DNA of 64,000 nucleotides from FEN-1219 sp035548835. GTDB taxonomy: Bacteria > Pseudomonadota > Gammaproteobacteria > Steroidobacterales > Rariloculaceae. Below, in pieces: positions 34,033 to 41,432 of this stretch. The translations under genes and the position numbers were made by a program. The stretch is from positions 39,771 to 103,770 of the forward strand of contig DASZSB010000155.1 of the NCBI GenBank assembly GCA_035548835.1, read 5' to 3'. The notes under the pieces were generated by a model. It saw nothing but the letters and a program-made list of their open reading frames with translations, searched no databases and was not told the origin of the DNA. Position 1 is the first letter of the stretch. Each line of letters starts with the position of its first letter.

Positions 34033-34058
34033 GGCTTGTTAACCTTAATTTCGGCGGT

Positions 34059-34096
34059 TTTGCCATATATGGTCCTAAAATACCATTAGTGGCAAA
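34059..34096. promoter_or_regulatory. Long inverted repeat between FlhD-like and FlhC-like genes
   Basis: TTTGCCATATATGGT (34059-34073) and ACCATTAGTGGCAAA (34082-34096) are inverted copies (12 of 15 positions) separated by eight bases. The first arm contains the perfect palindrome CCATATATGG. It sits in the AT-rich gap between the divergent starts at 34032 and 34144 and is a likely shared operator, possibly for autoregulation by the FlhD/FlhC-type complex. Confidence 0.6.
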
Positions 34097-34143
34097 TGTA
34101 GGCTAACCTCGCGAATGTTGCCGAAATGGGGGGAAAGGGGAAC

Positions 34144-34716
34144 ATGAGGGCAACCGACGACCGTTATCGCCGCGAGCAGGCGCGCTTTCAGCTCGCCATG
34201 AAGCTGATCGAATACGAGGCTCGAACGGGCACGATCCGCTACCTGACGGGCCTGCAGGACGATCGCATCCGCAAGCTGTACACCACGTACTTCAAACACG
34301 GCACGCAGCCGGTCAGGCGCCGCCGCGGGCGCTCGCCGACGCGGGTGGGCCCGCTGGTGCGCACGCCGCAACGTGCACTCGAGTCCGGCGTGTTCGCACA
34401 TCTGCTGCTGGCGAACGGCCTGTTCTGCGTCGATGAGCCACCGGGACCGAACCTCAAAGCCAACGTCGAGCTCGGCCACCGTCTCTGCGAGTGCTTCGAG
34501 AGCTTCCAGGTGGTCGTGCCGCACCATTCTCTGTCGTTCGAATGGGGCTGGAACCTGCTGCAGAGCATCCGCCGGGGCGACGAGCTCGGCATCGCACGCT
34601 GCGAGGATTGCAGCCTCTGTTACGTCTTCGACCTGCTGTCGCTGCCGCGCGCGGCGTGCCCGGCGTGCCTGTGGTTCGAGGGCCGCGGCGTGCCGAGCGA
34701 GCTCCTATCGGCCTGA
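34144..34716 (+). CDS. flhC: FlhC-like flagellar/master transcriptional regulator
   Basis: This 190-residue protein starts at the ATG at 34144 behind AAGGGG. The opening helix REQARFQLAMKLIEYEAR, then LTGLQDDRIRKLYTTYF, matches the FlhC core (QLAMELI, RLIKLYKE). The C-terminal zinc site is kept: Cys153 and Cys156 (CEDC) and Cys172 and Cys175 (CPAC), plus an extra Cys159. FlhC with FlhD forms the activator of class II flagellar promoters in enterics and betaproteobacteria. No flagellar genes are present here, so the regulon is open. An earlier in-frame ATG at 34126 lies within the ribosome-site region. Confidence 0.82.
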   Translation: MRATDDRYRREQARFQLAMKLIEYEARTGTIRYLTGLQDDRIRKLYTTYFKHGTQPVRRRRGRSPTRVGPLVRTPQRALESGVFAHLLLANGLFCVDEPPGPNLKANVELGHRLCECFESFQVVVPHHSLSFEWGWNLLQSIRRGDELGIARCEDCSLCYVFDLLSLPRAACPACLWFEGRGVPSELLSA

Positions 34717-34718
34717 GG
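34680..34718 (+). repeat. Imperfect direct repeat, copy 1 (end of flhC-like gene)
   Basis: This copy begins GGGCCGCGGCG (34680-34690) and ends CTATCGGCCTGAGG (34705-34718), covering the last codons of the FlhC-like gene. Copy 2 at 34914-34955 starts and ends with the same 11- and 14-base blocks, with differing middles. Confidence 0.6.
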
Positions 34719-34967
34719 CAGACGCGGCCGAGGCCCCTCGGCGGGCCAGGGCGCTGCACAACTTTGTTGTCTGCGAGAACCAGACGCCGAATCGGTCGCC
34801 GTGACAACCACGGTGACCGGATCGGATCGAGACGAAACACGGCGCGATCATCCAGCATCGGCAACTCTATCTCGCGACTGCTGGTCAGGCGTTCGCATCA
34901 TCCTGGGGCTCGCGGGCCGCGGCGGCGTACCATGCGGGGCTCTATCGGCCTGAGGTGGACCGGCTCC
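34717..34967. other. Intergenic region after flhC-like gene
   Basis: These 251 bases hold no credible gene. They include the second copy of the direct repeat near the end. TTTGTTGTCTGCGAGAACCA near 34765-34785 is less GC-rich than its surroundings but shows no promoter of good quality. Confidence 0.45.
34914..34955 (+). repeat. Imperfect direct repeat, copy 2 (before NRDE gene)
   Basis: GGGCCGCGGCG (34914-34924) and CTATCGGCCTGAGG (34942-34955) repeat the ends of the copy at 34680-34718. The copies bracket 195 bases, as would result from a local duplication of the 3' end of the FlhC-like gene. Confidence 0.6.
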
Positions 34968-35717
34968 ATGTGTCTCGTGGTCGTCGCACGCGCGGCAACG
35001 GCGCGCTACCCGCTCGTGATCGCGGCGAACCGCGACGAGCGGCATGCGCGGGCCACGCGACCGGCCGGCTGGTGGCCCGAACCGCCGGGCTTGCTCGGCG
35101 GCCGCGACCTCGCCGCCGGCGGCACCTGGCTCGGCGTGGACCGGCGCGGGCGGATTGCCGCCGTCACGAACGTGCGCGACGGCACGCCGCGCGAGGCAGC
35201 GCCCTCGCGCGGTGGCCTCGTGACGAGCTATCTAGGCAGCGATTCAGCGGCCGCCGAGTTCGCGACGGCGCTCGACGCTGCCGCCGGGAGCTTCGCGGCG
35301 TTCAACCTGCTGCTCTGGGACGGCACGGACCTGCGCTACGCGAGCAATCGCGCGCCGGCCGCAGTGCTCGGCGCCGGCGTGCACGCGCTCAGCAACGCAC
35401 CGCTCGGCGTGGAGTGGCCGAAGACCGCGACCGCGCGCAGCGGCGCGACGCGACTGCTCGCGAGCAGCGACCCGGTCGGCGGCCTGTTCGACCTGCTCGC
35501 GATGCGCAGCGCCGCCGCGACAGCCGAGGAACGCTATCGCAGCGCTCACTTCGTCATGGGGCCCACGTATGGCACGCGCTGCTCGACCGTGATCCTGGTC
35601 GACGCCGCGGGTACGGTGACGTTCGCGGAGCGCTCGTTCGACGAGGCGGGCGAGCCTACGGGGGAAGTGCGCGAGACGTTCGCCGTCGCGCCGGAATCAG
35701 GCAACGCGCCTCGCTAG
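34968..35717 (+). CDS. NRDE / TANGO2 family protein
   Basis: This 249-residue protein starts MCLVVVARAATARYPLVIAANRDE, the NRDE hallmark with Cys2 at the N-terminus, as in Ntn-hydrolase-like proteins. GGRDLAAGGTWLGVDRRGRIAAVTN follows near residue 43 (two strands around GGTW), then ALSNAPLGVEWPKT near 140 and GTRCSTVILVD near 200. TANGO2 homologues have been linked to haem and lipid handling in eukaryotes; the bacterial role is unknown. It overlaps the convergent esterase by 21 bases. Confidence 0.9.
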   Translation: MCLVVVARAATARYPLVIAANRDERHARATRPAGWWPEPPGLLGGRDLAAGGTWLGVDRRGRIAAVTNVRDGTPREAAPSRGGLVTSYLGSDSAAAEFATALDAAAGSFAAFNLLLWDGTDLRYASNRAPAAVLGAGVHALSNAPLGVEWPKTATARSGATRLLASSDPVGGLFDLLAMRSAAATAEERYRSAHFVMGPTYGTRCSTVILVDAAGTVTFAERSFDEAGEPTGEVRETFAVAPESGNAPR

Positions 35718-36368
35718 CCACACCGCGATCGCGGCGATCTCCTCCACGCACACGCTGTGCGGCATGGGGTACACGTGGAACTCCACGGCGTAGCCCAGCG
35801 CCTCGAGCGTACGCCGCGAGCCTTCGGCGAGGGCCAGAGGCAGCAACGGGTCCGCCGTGCCGTGCGCCAAGAAGATCGGCACGCCGGCATTCGCGGCGCT
35901 GCGCTCGGCCGGCAGCGTCTCGCCGAGCGGCAGGTAGGTCGACAGCGCCATGACGCCCGCGAGCGGCCGCGGCTCGCGCAGCGCCGCGTGTAGCGCTATG
36001 GCCCCGCCCTGCGAAAACCCGGCCAGCACGATGCGCGACGCCGCGATGCCGCGCGCGATCTCGCGATCGATGAGCCGCGTGACGGCGGCCGCGCTCTCGC
36101 GGATGCCCGCCGCATCCTGCTGCACGTTCAATCCGAACCCCACGATGTCGTACCAGGCGCGCATCTCCATGCCGCCGTTCACGGTGATCGGGCGAATCGG
36201 CGCATGCGGAAAGATGAAGCGCGCGGGGAAGCGCAGACCGAGCTCCGGCACGATCGGCTCGAAGTCGTGGCCGTCGGCGCCGAGTCCGTGCAGCCAGATG
36301 ATCGCGAGCTCGGGGGAGTCGCCGGTGGCGATTTCGACGGTCGGAAGCAGCGGCGGAGTCGAGCTCAT
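35697..36368 (-). CDS. Carboxylesterase, phospholipase/carboxylesterase family
   Basis: This 223-residue alpha/beta hydrolase has AIIWLHGLGADGHDFEPIVPEL at residues 22-43 (oxyanion HGLG), nucleophile GFSQGGAIAL near residue 118, a catalytic Asp in HGTADPLLPLALA near 172, and His in YPMPHSVCVEEI near 206. It is of the EstB/YpfH/acyl-protein-thioesterase type, cytosolic, hydrolysing short-chain esters. It is divergent from argR. Confidence 0.92.
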   Translation of the reverse strand: MSSTPPLLPTVEIATGDSPELAIIWLHGLGADGHDFEPIVPELGLRFPARFIFPHAPIRPITVNGGMEMRAWYDIVGFGLNVQQDAAGIRESAAAVTRLIDREIARGIAASRIVLAGFSQGGAIALHAALREPRPLAGVMALSTYLPLGETLPAERSAANAGVPIFLAHGTADPLLPLALAEGSRRTLEALGYAVEFHVYPMPHSVCVEEIAAIAVWLARRVA

Positions 36369-36387
36369 CGGAGTCTAATTCTGCCTA

Positions 36388-36423
36388 TTGCAAATTTGCG
36401 CATACGGCCTACTATATGCGCAA
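36388..36423. promoter_or_regulatory. argR promoter with two nested palindromes
   Basis: A perfect palindrome GCAAATTTGC (36390-36399) overlaps one arm of a second inverted repeat, TTGCGCATA (36396-36404) and TATGCGCAA (36415-36423, ten-base spacer). A promoter can be read across it: -35 TTGCAA (36388-36393), 16-base spacer, -10 TACTAT (36410-36415). The palindromes suggest ArgR operators that autoregulate the operon, although they depart from the enteric ARG box. Confidence 0.55.
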
Positions 36424-36448
36424 TTTTTTCCACGGCCTTTTCGCGAAA

Positions 36449-36919
36449 ATGCCCACCGCGACTCTCGAACAGACCGAGCGGCGCCGAGCTATTGCCCGGC
36501 TCCTCGAGGATCACCCGATCCAACGGCAGGCACAGCTCGTCGAGCTGCTCAAGGCCGAGGGCTATCCGGCCACGCAGTCGAGTGTGTGCAGGGATTTGCG
36601 GGATCTCGGGGCGATCAAGCAGAAGAACGGTTACAGCTTGCCGAAGCCCGCCGAGGTAAGCAACGGCGAAACGTTGCAGGTCGTGGCGGAGTTCGTGCGC
36701 GACATCCGGCCCGCCGGGCCGAACCTGCTCGTCATCATGACCGAGGTCGGTGCCGCCCAGCGCGTCGCCGTCACGCTCGACCGCATCGGCTGGCCGGAAA
36801 TCGTTGCGACGCTGTCCGGCGACGACACGATCTTCGTGGCCACCGAGAGCGCGAACCAACAGCGCCGGCTGCGCAGCCGGTTACGACAACATCTGACTCT
36901 GAAGAAGGCATCTCCATGA
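36449..36919 (+). CDS. argR: Arginine repressor
   Basis: This 156-residue regulator has exactly the length of E. coli ArgR. The N-terminal winged helix (RAIARLLEDHPIQRQAQLVE, then YPATQSSVCRDLRDLGAI) binds DNA. The C-terminal hexamerisation/arginine domain includes EVGAAQRVAVTLDRI and the conserved LSGDDTIFV. The ATG at 36449 is preferred over the one at 36416, which lies within the predicted promoter. Its stop overlaps the argG start (ATGA), so the repressor heads the operon it probably controls. Confidence 0.93.
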   Translation: MPTATLEQTERRRAIARLLEDHPIQRQAQLVELLKAEGYPATQSSVCRDLRDLGAIKQKNGYSLPKPAEVSNGETLQVVAEFVRDIRPAGPNLLVIMTEVGAAQRVAVTLDRIGWPEIVATLSGDDTIFVATESANQQRRLRSRLRQHLTLKKASP

Positions 36920-38121
36920 CTGCTGCTAAACCGATCGTTCTGGCGTTCTCCGGCGGGCTCGACACGTCGTTCTGCATTCCCTGGCTCAAGGAGACCTACA
37001 ACCGCCCGGTCGTGACCGTCACGGTGAACTGCGGCGGCATCGACGCCGCGGCCGCGCGGCAACTCGAGGAGCGCGCGAAGGCGCTCGGCGCGGTGGAGCA
37101 CCACCTGATCGAGGCGCGCGCGGAGTTCTTCGACAAGGTCTTGAAGTACCTGGTCATGGGCAACATCCGCCGCGGCAACATGTACCCGTTGAGCGTAGGC
37201 GCCGAGCGCGGGCTGCAGGCGAAGTACCTGGCGCAGCTGGCGAAGCAGCTCGGCTCGGACACCGTGGCGCATGGCTGCACGGCCGCCGGCAACGACCAGG
37301 TGCGCTTCGAGATCGTGCTGAAGGCCGTGGCGCCCGAGCTCGTGATCCTCGCGCCCGTGCGCGATCACGCGTGGCAGCGGCCCGCGCAGGTCAAGTTCCT
37401 CGAGGAGCGCAAGCTGCCCGTGCCGACGCGCGGCTCTGCGTACTCGACGAACCGCGGCCTCTGGGGTGTGACGATCGGCGGCACCGAGACACTCGACTCG
37501 AAGGGCAGCATCCCCGAGTCGGCCTGGGTCCTGTCGGCAGGGGCGCTGGACAAACCGCTGCCGTTCAGTGAGGTCGAGGTCGAGTTCGAACGCGGCGTGC
37601 CCGTGGGGCTCGACGGCAAGCGGCAGGACGCGGTGACGCTGATCGAGACGCTCGAGGCCGTCGGTGCGAAGTACGGCATCGGCCGCGGCATTCACCTGGG
37701 CGACACGATCATCGGCACCAAGGGCCGGGTGGCGTTCGAGGCGCCGGCCGCGGAGATCCTCATCAACGCCCACCGCGAGCTCGAGAAGCTCACGCTGACG
37801 CTCACGCAGACGCAGGCGAAGGAGCCCGTGAGCCAGCTCTATGGGCAGCTGATCCACGAAGGCAAGCAGCTCGACCCGGCATGCCGCGACATCGAGGCGC
37901 TGTTCACGTCGTCGCAGGCGCGCGTGACCGGCAAGGTCCGCGTGCAGCTGCGGCCCGGCAGCCTGTTCGTGCTGGGCGTCACCTCGCCGCATTCGCTGAT
38001 GGCCGCGAGCCGGGGCAAGTACGGTGAGGCGGCCGGCGAATGGACGGCGGCCGACGCGCTCGGTTTCTCCAAGATCATGGCGTTGCCCGGGATGTTCCAC
38101 ACCCGGGCCGGAGGGCAGTGA
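36916..38121 (+). CDS. argG: Argininosuccinate synthase
   Basis: This 401-residue enzyme joins citrulline and aspartate with ATP to form argininosuccinate. The ATP pyrophosphatase loop is LAFSGGLDTSFCIPWL at residues 9-24. AHGCTAAGNDQVRFEI near 116 and EAPAAEILINAHRELEKL near 276 are also family blocks. It is of the long clade with EARAEFFDKVLKYLVMGN. It overlaps argR by four bases and is followed after one base by the P-loop gene. Confidence 0.95.
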   Translation: MTAAKPIVLAFSGGLDTSFCIPWLKETYNRPVVTVTVNCGGIDAAAARQLEERAKALGAVEHHLIEARAEFFDKVLKYLVMGNIRRGNMYPLSVGAERGLQAKYLAQLAKQLGSDTVAHGCTAAGNDQVRFEIVLKAVAPELVILAPVRDHAWQRPAQVKFLEERKLPVPTRGSAYSTNRGLWGVTIGGTETLDSKGSIPESAWVLSAGALDKPLPFSEVEVEFERGVPVGLDGKRQDAVTLIETLEAVGAKYGIGRGIHLGDTIIGTKGRVAFEAPAAEILINAHRELEKLTLTLTQTQAKEPVSQLYGQLIHEGKQLDPACRDIEALFTSSQARVTGKVRVQLRPGSLFVLGVTSPHSLMAASRGKYGEAAGEWTAADALGFSKIMALPGMFHTRAGGQ

Positions 38122-38122
38122 C

Positions 38123-39196
38123 ATGCGCTCGGTACTGGTCGACAAGATCGCTTCGGTCGCGCTGCAAGCCGACTTGGGACAGGAGATCCGCGTCGCGGAC
38201 GACATTCCGTGCGAGGAAGGCGTGTTGATCGCGTTCGAGGTACTGAACAACAAGTCGCGCTACAACACGATCGAGCTCACGAGCGGCCGCATGGCCGAGG
38301 TCAAGAAAGGCGACGTCGTGGTCGGCGCGCTCGGGCATCGCAAGGCGCTGTTCGGCTACTCGGGCCACCTGCCGACCGAGCTCAAGCCCGGCGACATCGT
38401 GCAGCTGCTGAACTTGGGCGGCGTGGTCGGCATCTGCGACTCGATCAATCCGGCGCACGGCGAGCCGTTCGACTGCCGCGTGCTCGGCGTCGTGCTCGAC
38501 TTCCCGTATCTCGGCCAGCGCGTCGGCGTGCCGGCGCGCGTGGCGGCCGAGCCGCTGAAGATCGACGTGCCGCTCGTGAAGCACGGCGTGCCCGTGGTCG
38601 CCATCGCGGGCACCTGCATGAACTCCGGCAAGACGGCGGCCGCGTGCGCGATCGTGAGCCGGTTCCGGCACAACGGCATCGTCGTGGACGCGTTCAAGTC
38701 GACCGGCGTCGCGCTGCGCCGCGACATCCTGGCGATGGAAGATTCGGGCGCGCGCCACGTGGCCATGTTCTCGGACTTCGGGATCGTGGCGACGACGTCG
38801 AAGAATGCGCCGGCGCTCACGCGCAATCTGTTGAACGAGCTCGGCGAGCAGAAGCCCGACGCGATCGTGTTCGAGCTCGGCGACGGCCTGCTCGGCGCCT
38901 ACGGCGTCGAAGCCATCCTGCGCGACAAGGAGGTCGTCAATTCGATCACGGCCATGGTGTTGTGCGCGAACGACCCCGTGGGTGCCTGGGGCGGCGCGAA
39001 GCTGCTGCGCGAGGAGTTCGGCATCGAGCCGACCGTGATCTCGGGGCCCGCCACGGACAACCAGGTGGGGATCGACATCATCAAGGAACGCGCGAACGTA
39101 TCGGCCTTGAATGCCATGACGCATGCGGCCGAGCTCGGCGACCTGCTGCAGTCCGCGATCGGCCTGGGATCGCGGACCGCGAAGGCAAGCGCATGA
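38123..39196 (+). CDS. P-loop protein of DUF1611/BioD type in the arginine operon
   Basis: This 357-residue protein has a beta-rich N-terminal domain (about 1-150), then a P-loop domain with AGTCMNSGKTAAACAIVSRF. The glycine-lysine spacing (G-x5-GKT, residues 163-171) is that of dethiobiotin synthetase (GTDxxVGKT) and DUF1611. VVDAFKSTGVALRRDILAME and VFELGDGLLGAYG follow. GGAGGG gives a strong ribosome site. It lies one base after argG and overlaps argC by four, so its product is made in step with arginine enzymes. The operon lacks an N-acylglutamate synthase and deacylase; a DUF1611 member (DgcN) has been reported as an N-acetyltransferase of D-glutamate. The exact reaction here is unknown. 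Confidence 0.75.
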   Translation: MRSVLVDKIASVALQADLGQEIRVADDIPCEEGVLIAFEVLNNKSRYNTIELTSGRMAEVKKGDVVVGALGHRKALFGYSGHLPTELKPGDIVQLLNLGGVVGICDSINPAHGEPFDCRVLGVVLDFPYLGQRVGVPARVAAEPLKIDVPLVKHGVPVVAIAGTCMNSGKTAAACAIVSRFRHNGIVVDAFKSTGVALRRDILAMEDSGARHVAMFSDFGIVATTSKNAPALTRNLLNELGEQKPDAIVFELGDGLLGAYGVEAILRDKEVVNSITAMVLCANDPVGAWGGAKLLREEFGIEPTVISGPATDNQVGIDIIKERANVSALNAMTHAAELGDLLQSAIGLGSRTAKASA

Positions 39197-40257
39197 GCGC
39201 GCCAAAGCCCGTTCCGACGATCGTGCTCGGCGGCTCCGGCTACGTGGCCGGGGAATTCCTGCGCCTGCTGCACGCGCACCCAGGCCTCTCGCTCGGCGGC
39301 GTCGTGTCGTCGAGCCAGGCCGGCGAGGCGGTCGCGAAGACGTTCCCGCACCTCGCACCGGCGTTCCCGAACCATACGTTCGTATCGCTCGAGGCCATGA
39401 TCGAGCGGCTCGGCACCGCGCCGAAGTGGCTCGTACTATCGGCCGCGCCGCACGGCGCCTCCGCCGGGCTGATCGACAAGCTGCTGACGGCGGGCGCCAC
39501 CGCCGGCGTCGAGATCGTGGTCGTCGACGCTTCGGCCGACTTCCGCTTCCCCGAAGCCGAAGCCTGGGCGGCCGTGTACGGCCACCCGCATGCGACGCCG
39601 CAGCGACTCGCGGAATTCACGTGCGCCGTCCCGGAACAGCTGAAATCCGTCGACACGCCGCACGTGGCTCACCCCGGCTGCTTCGCGACCACGATGCTGC
39701 TGCCGATCGTGCCACTGGTGGCGCTCGGCGCGGCCGACGAGTTCTTCGTCAGCGCCGTCACGGGCAGCACGGGCGCCGGCCGCACGCCGCGCGATACGAC
39801 GCACCATCCGCTGCGCCAGAGCAACATGTTCGCGTACCAGGCGCTGAAACACCGGCACGAGCCGGAAGTGCGCTCGCTCATCAAGGCTGCGACCGGCCGC
39901 GACGTGGCGCTGAACTTCGTGCCGCACTCGGGGCCGTTCGCGCGCGGCATTCACGCGACGATCTTCCTGAAGCCGAAGGAGCGTCTGACCGCGGCGCAGA
40001 TCAACGATGCGCTGCGTGAGTACTATCGCGGCAGCGAGTTCGTGCGCGTGGAGGCCGAGCCGCCGAAGATGAAGGACATCGTGGCGACGAACTACGCGGC
40101 GATGCACGCCGTGGCGAACAACGACACGATTGCGGTGTTCTCCGTGACCGACAACCTGCTGAAGGGCGCCGCGGGTGGCAGCCTGCAGTGGGCGAACCGG
40201 TTGCTCGGGATGCCTGAGACGATGGGTCTGACTGCACCTGCAGCGGGGTGGTTGTAA
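39193..40257 (+). CDS. argC: N-acyl-gamma-glutamyl-phosphate reductase
   Basis: This 354-residue NADPH enzyme reduces N-acylglutamyl phosphate to the semialdehyde. The nucleotide loop VLGGSGYVAGEFLRLL lies near residues 11-26, the catalytic cysteine in HPGCFATTML near 160, and HxGP in FVPHSGPFARGIHATIF near 240. It is of the longer ArgC class found in Xanthomonas-like arg clusters. It starts in the stop of the P-loop gene and its own stop overlaps the argD start by one base. Confidence 0.93.
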   Translation: MSAPKPVPTIVLGGSGYVAGEFLRLLHAHPGLSLGGVVSSSQAGEAVAKTFPHLAPAFPNHTFVSLEAMIERLGTAPKWLVLSAAPHGASAGLIDKLLTAGATAGVEIVVVDASADFRFPEAEAWAAVYGHPHATPQRLAEFTCAVPEQLKSVDTPHVAHPGCFATTMLLPIVPLVALGAADEFFVSAVTGSTGAGRTPRDTTHHPLRQSNMFAYQALKHRHEPEVRSLIKAATGRDVALNFVPHSGPFARGIHATIFLKPKERLTAAQINDALREYYRGSEFVRVEAEPPKMKDIVATNYAAMHAVANNDTIAVFSVTDNLLKGAAGGSLQWANRLLGMPETMGLTAPAAGWL

Positions 40258-41432
40258 TGAGTGTCGCGACACACGAGATTGCCGCCGTCGGCGCGCATCT
40301 GAACGAGGTCTATCCCATGTTGCCGTTCACGCCCGTGCGCGGCACGGGCGTGTGGCTCGAGAACGCGGCCGGACGCCGCGTGCTCGATCTGTACGGCGGC
40401 CACGCCGTGGCCGCGCTCGGCTACGGTCACCGCGACCTGTCCGACGCGATCGCGCGGCAGAGCCGCGACCTCGTGTTCCAGACAAACGCGCTGCCGCTCA
40501 AAGTCCGCGACGAAGCGGCCGAGAAGCTCGCGGCTTTCGGCCCGCCGGGACTCGGTCGCGTGTTCTTCGTGAACAGCGGCGCGGAGGCCAACGAGAACGC
40601 CCTGCGCCTCGCGTTCCGGGTCACGGGCCGCACCAAGATCGTCGCGATGGAAGGCAGCTTCCACGGCCGCACGGCCGCGGCAGCGGCCGTGACGTGGGGC
40701 GCCGCGAAGTCCTGGTACGGCTTTCCGCGCGCGCCGTTCGACGTGCAGTTCGTGCCGCGCAACGACGCGCAGGCGCTCGCGGCGGCCGTCGACTCGAGCA
40801 CGGCCGCCGTGATCATCGAGCCCGTGCAGGGGCTCGCGGGCGCGTTCGACTTCGCGCCGGACTTCCTGCACGCGATCCGCGCGGCCTGCGACAAGACCGG
40901 CGCGCTGTACATCATCGACGAGGTGCAAACCGGCATGGGCCGGCTCGGCGCCCCGTTCGGCGCGCAGCTCTACAACGTCCGGCCGGATCTCTTGACCGTC
41001 GCGAAGGGGCTCGGGGGCGGCTTTCCGTGCGGCGCCGTGCTGATGCCGCACGCCATCGCGTCGGAGCTCAAGGCCGGCGCGCTCGGCACGACGTTCGGCG
41101 GCGGGCCCGTAGCCTGCGCGGCGATCAAGGCCGTGATCGAGGTCATCGAGCGCGACAAGCTGCTCGCGAACGTGCGCGCGGTCAGCGACGCGATCCGTGC
41201 GAAGTGCGTGGTCGGCCCGGTCGAGAGCATCCAGGGGAAGGGCTTCCTGCTGGGGCTCAAGACGCGGCCGAAGGCCGCGGCCGTGCGCGACGCACTGCTG
41301 GCGCGCGACATTCTGGCCGGCACCAGTGCAGACCCGCACGTGCTGCGCCTGCTGCCGCCGCTCATTCTTTCGACCGAGCACGTCGAACGCCTGTCTGCCG
41401 TCCTGAAGGAGCTCACCGATGCGTCGCTTTAA
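40257..41432 (+). CDS. argD: N-acylornithine aminotransferase
   Basis: This 391-residue class III aminotransferase makes N-acylornithine from the semialdehyde with glutamate. YGGHAVAALGYGH lies near 47, NSGAEANENALRLAFRVTG near 105, the metal-free PLP Asp in IIDEVQTGMGRLG near 222, and the PLP lysine in LTVAKGLGGGFPCGAVL near 250. The ATG at 40257 overlaps the argC stop (TAATG). The carboxy end overlaps argF' by 14 bases. It may also serve lysine or succinylornithine routes. Confidence 0.93.
   Translation: MSVATHEIAAVGAHLNEVYPMLPFTPVRGTGVWLENAAGRRVLDLYGGHAVAALGYGHRDLSDAIARQSRDLVFQTNALPLKVRDEAAEKLAAFGPPGLGRVFFVNSGAEANENALRLAFRVTGRTKIVAMEGSFHGRTAAAAAVTWGAAKSWYGFPRAPFDVQFVPRNDAQALAAAVDSSTAAVIIEPVQGLAGAFDFAPDFLHAIRAACDKTGALYIIDEVQTGMGRLGAPFGAQLYNVRPDLLTVAKGLGGGFPCGAVLMPHAIASELKAGALGTTFGGGPVACAAIKAVIEVIERDKLLANVRAVSDAIRAKCVVGPVESIQGKGFLLGLKTRPKAAAVRDALLARDILAGTSADPHVLRLLPPLILSTEHVERLSAVLKELTDASL

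Noticed and set aside
36416..36448. ATG at 36416 as the argR start
   Set aside because: It falls inside the predicted promoter and palindrome, and the ATG at 36449 gives exactly the length of E. coli ArgR.
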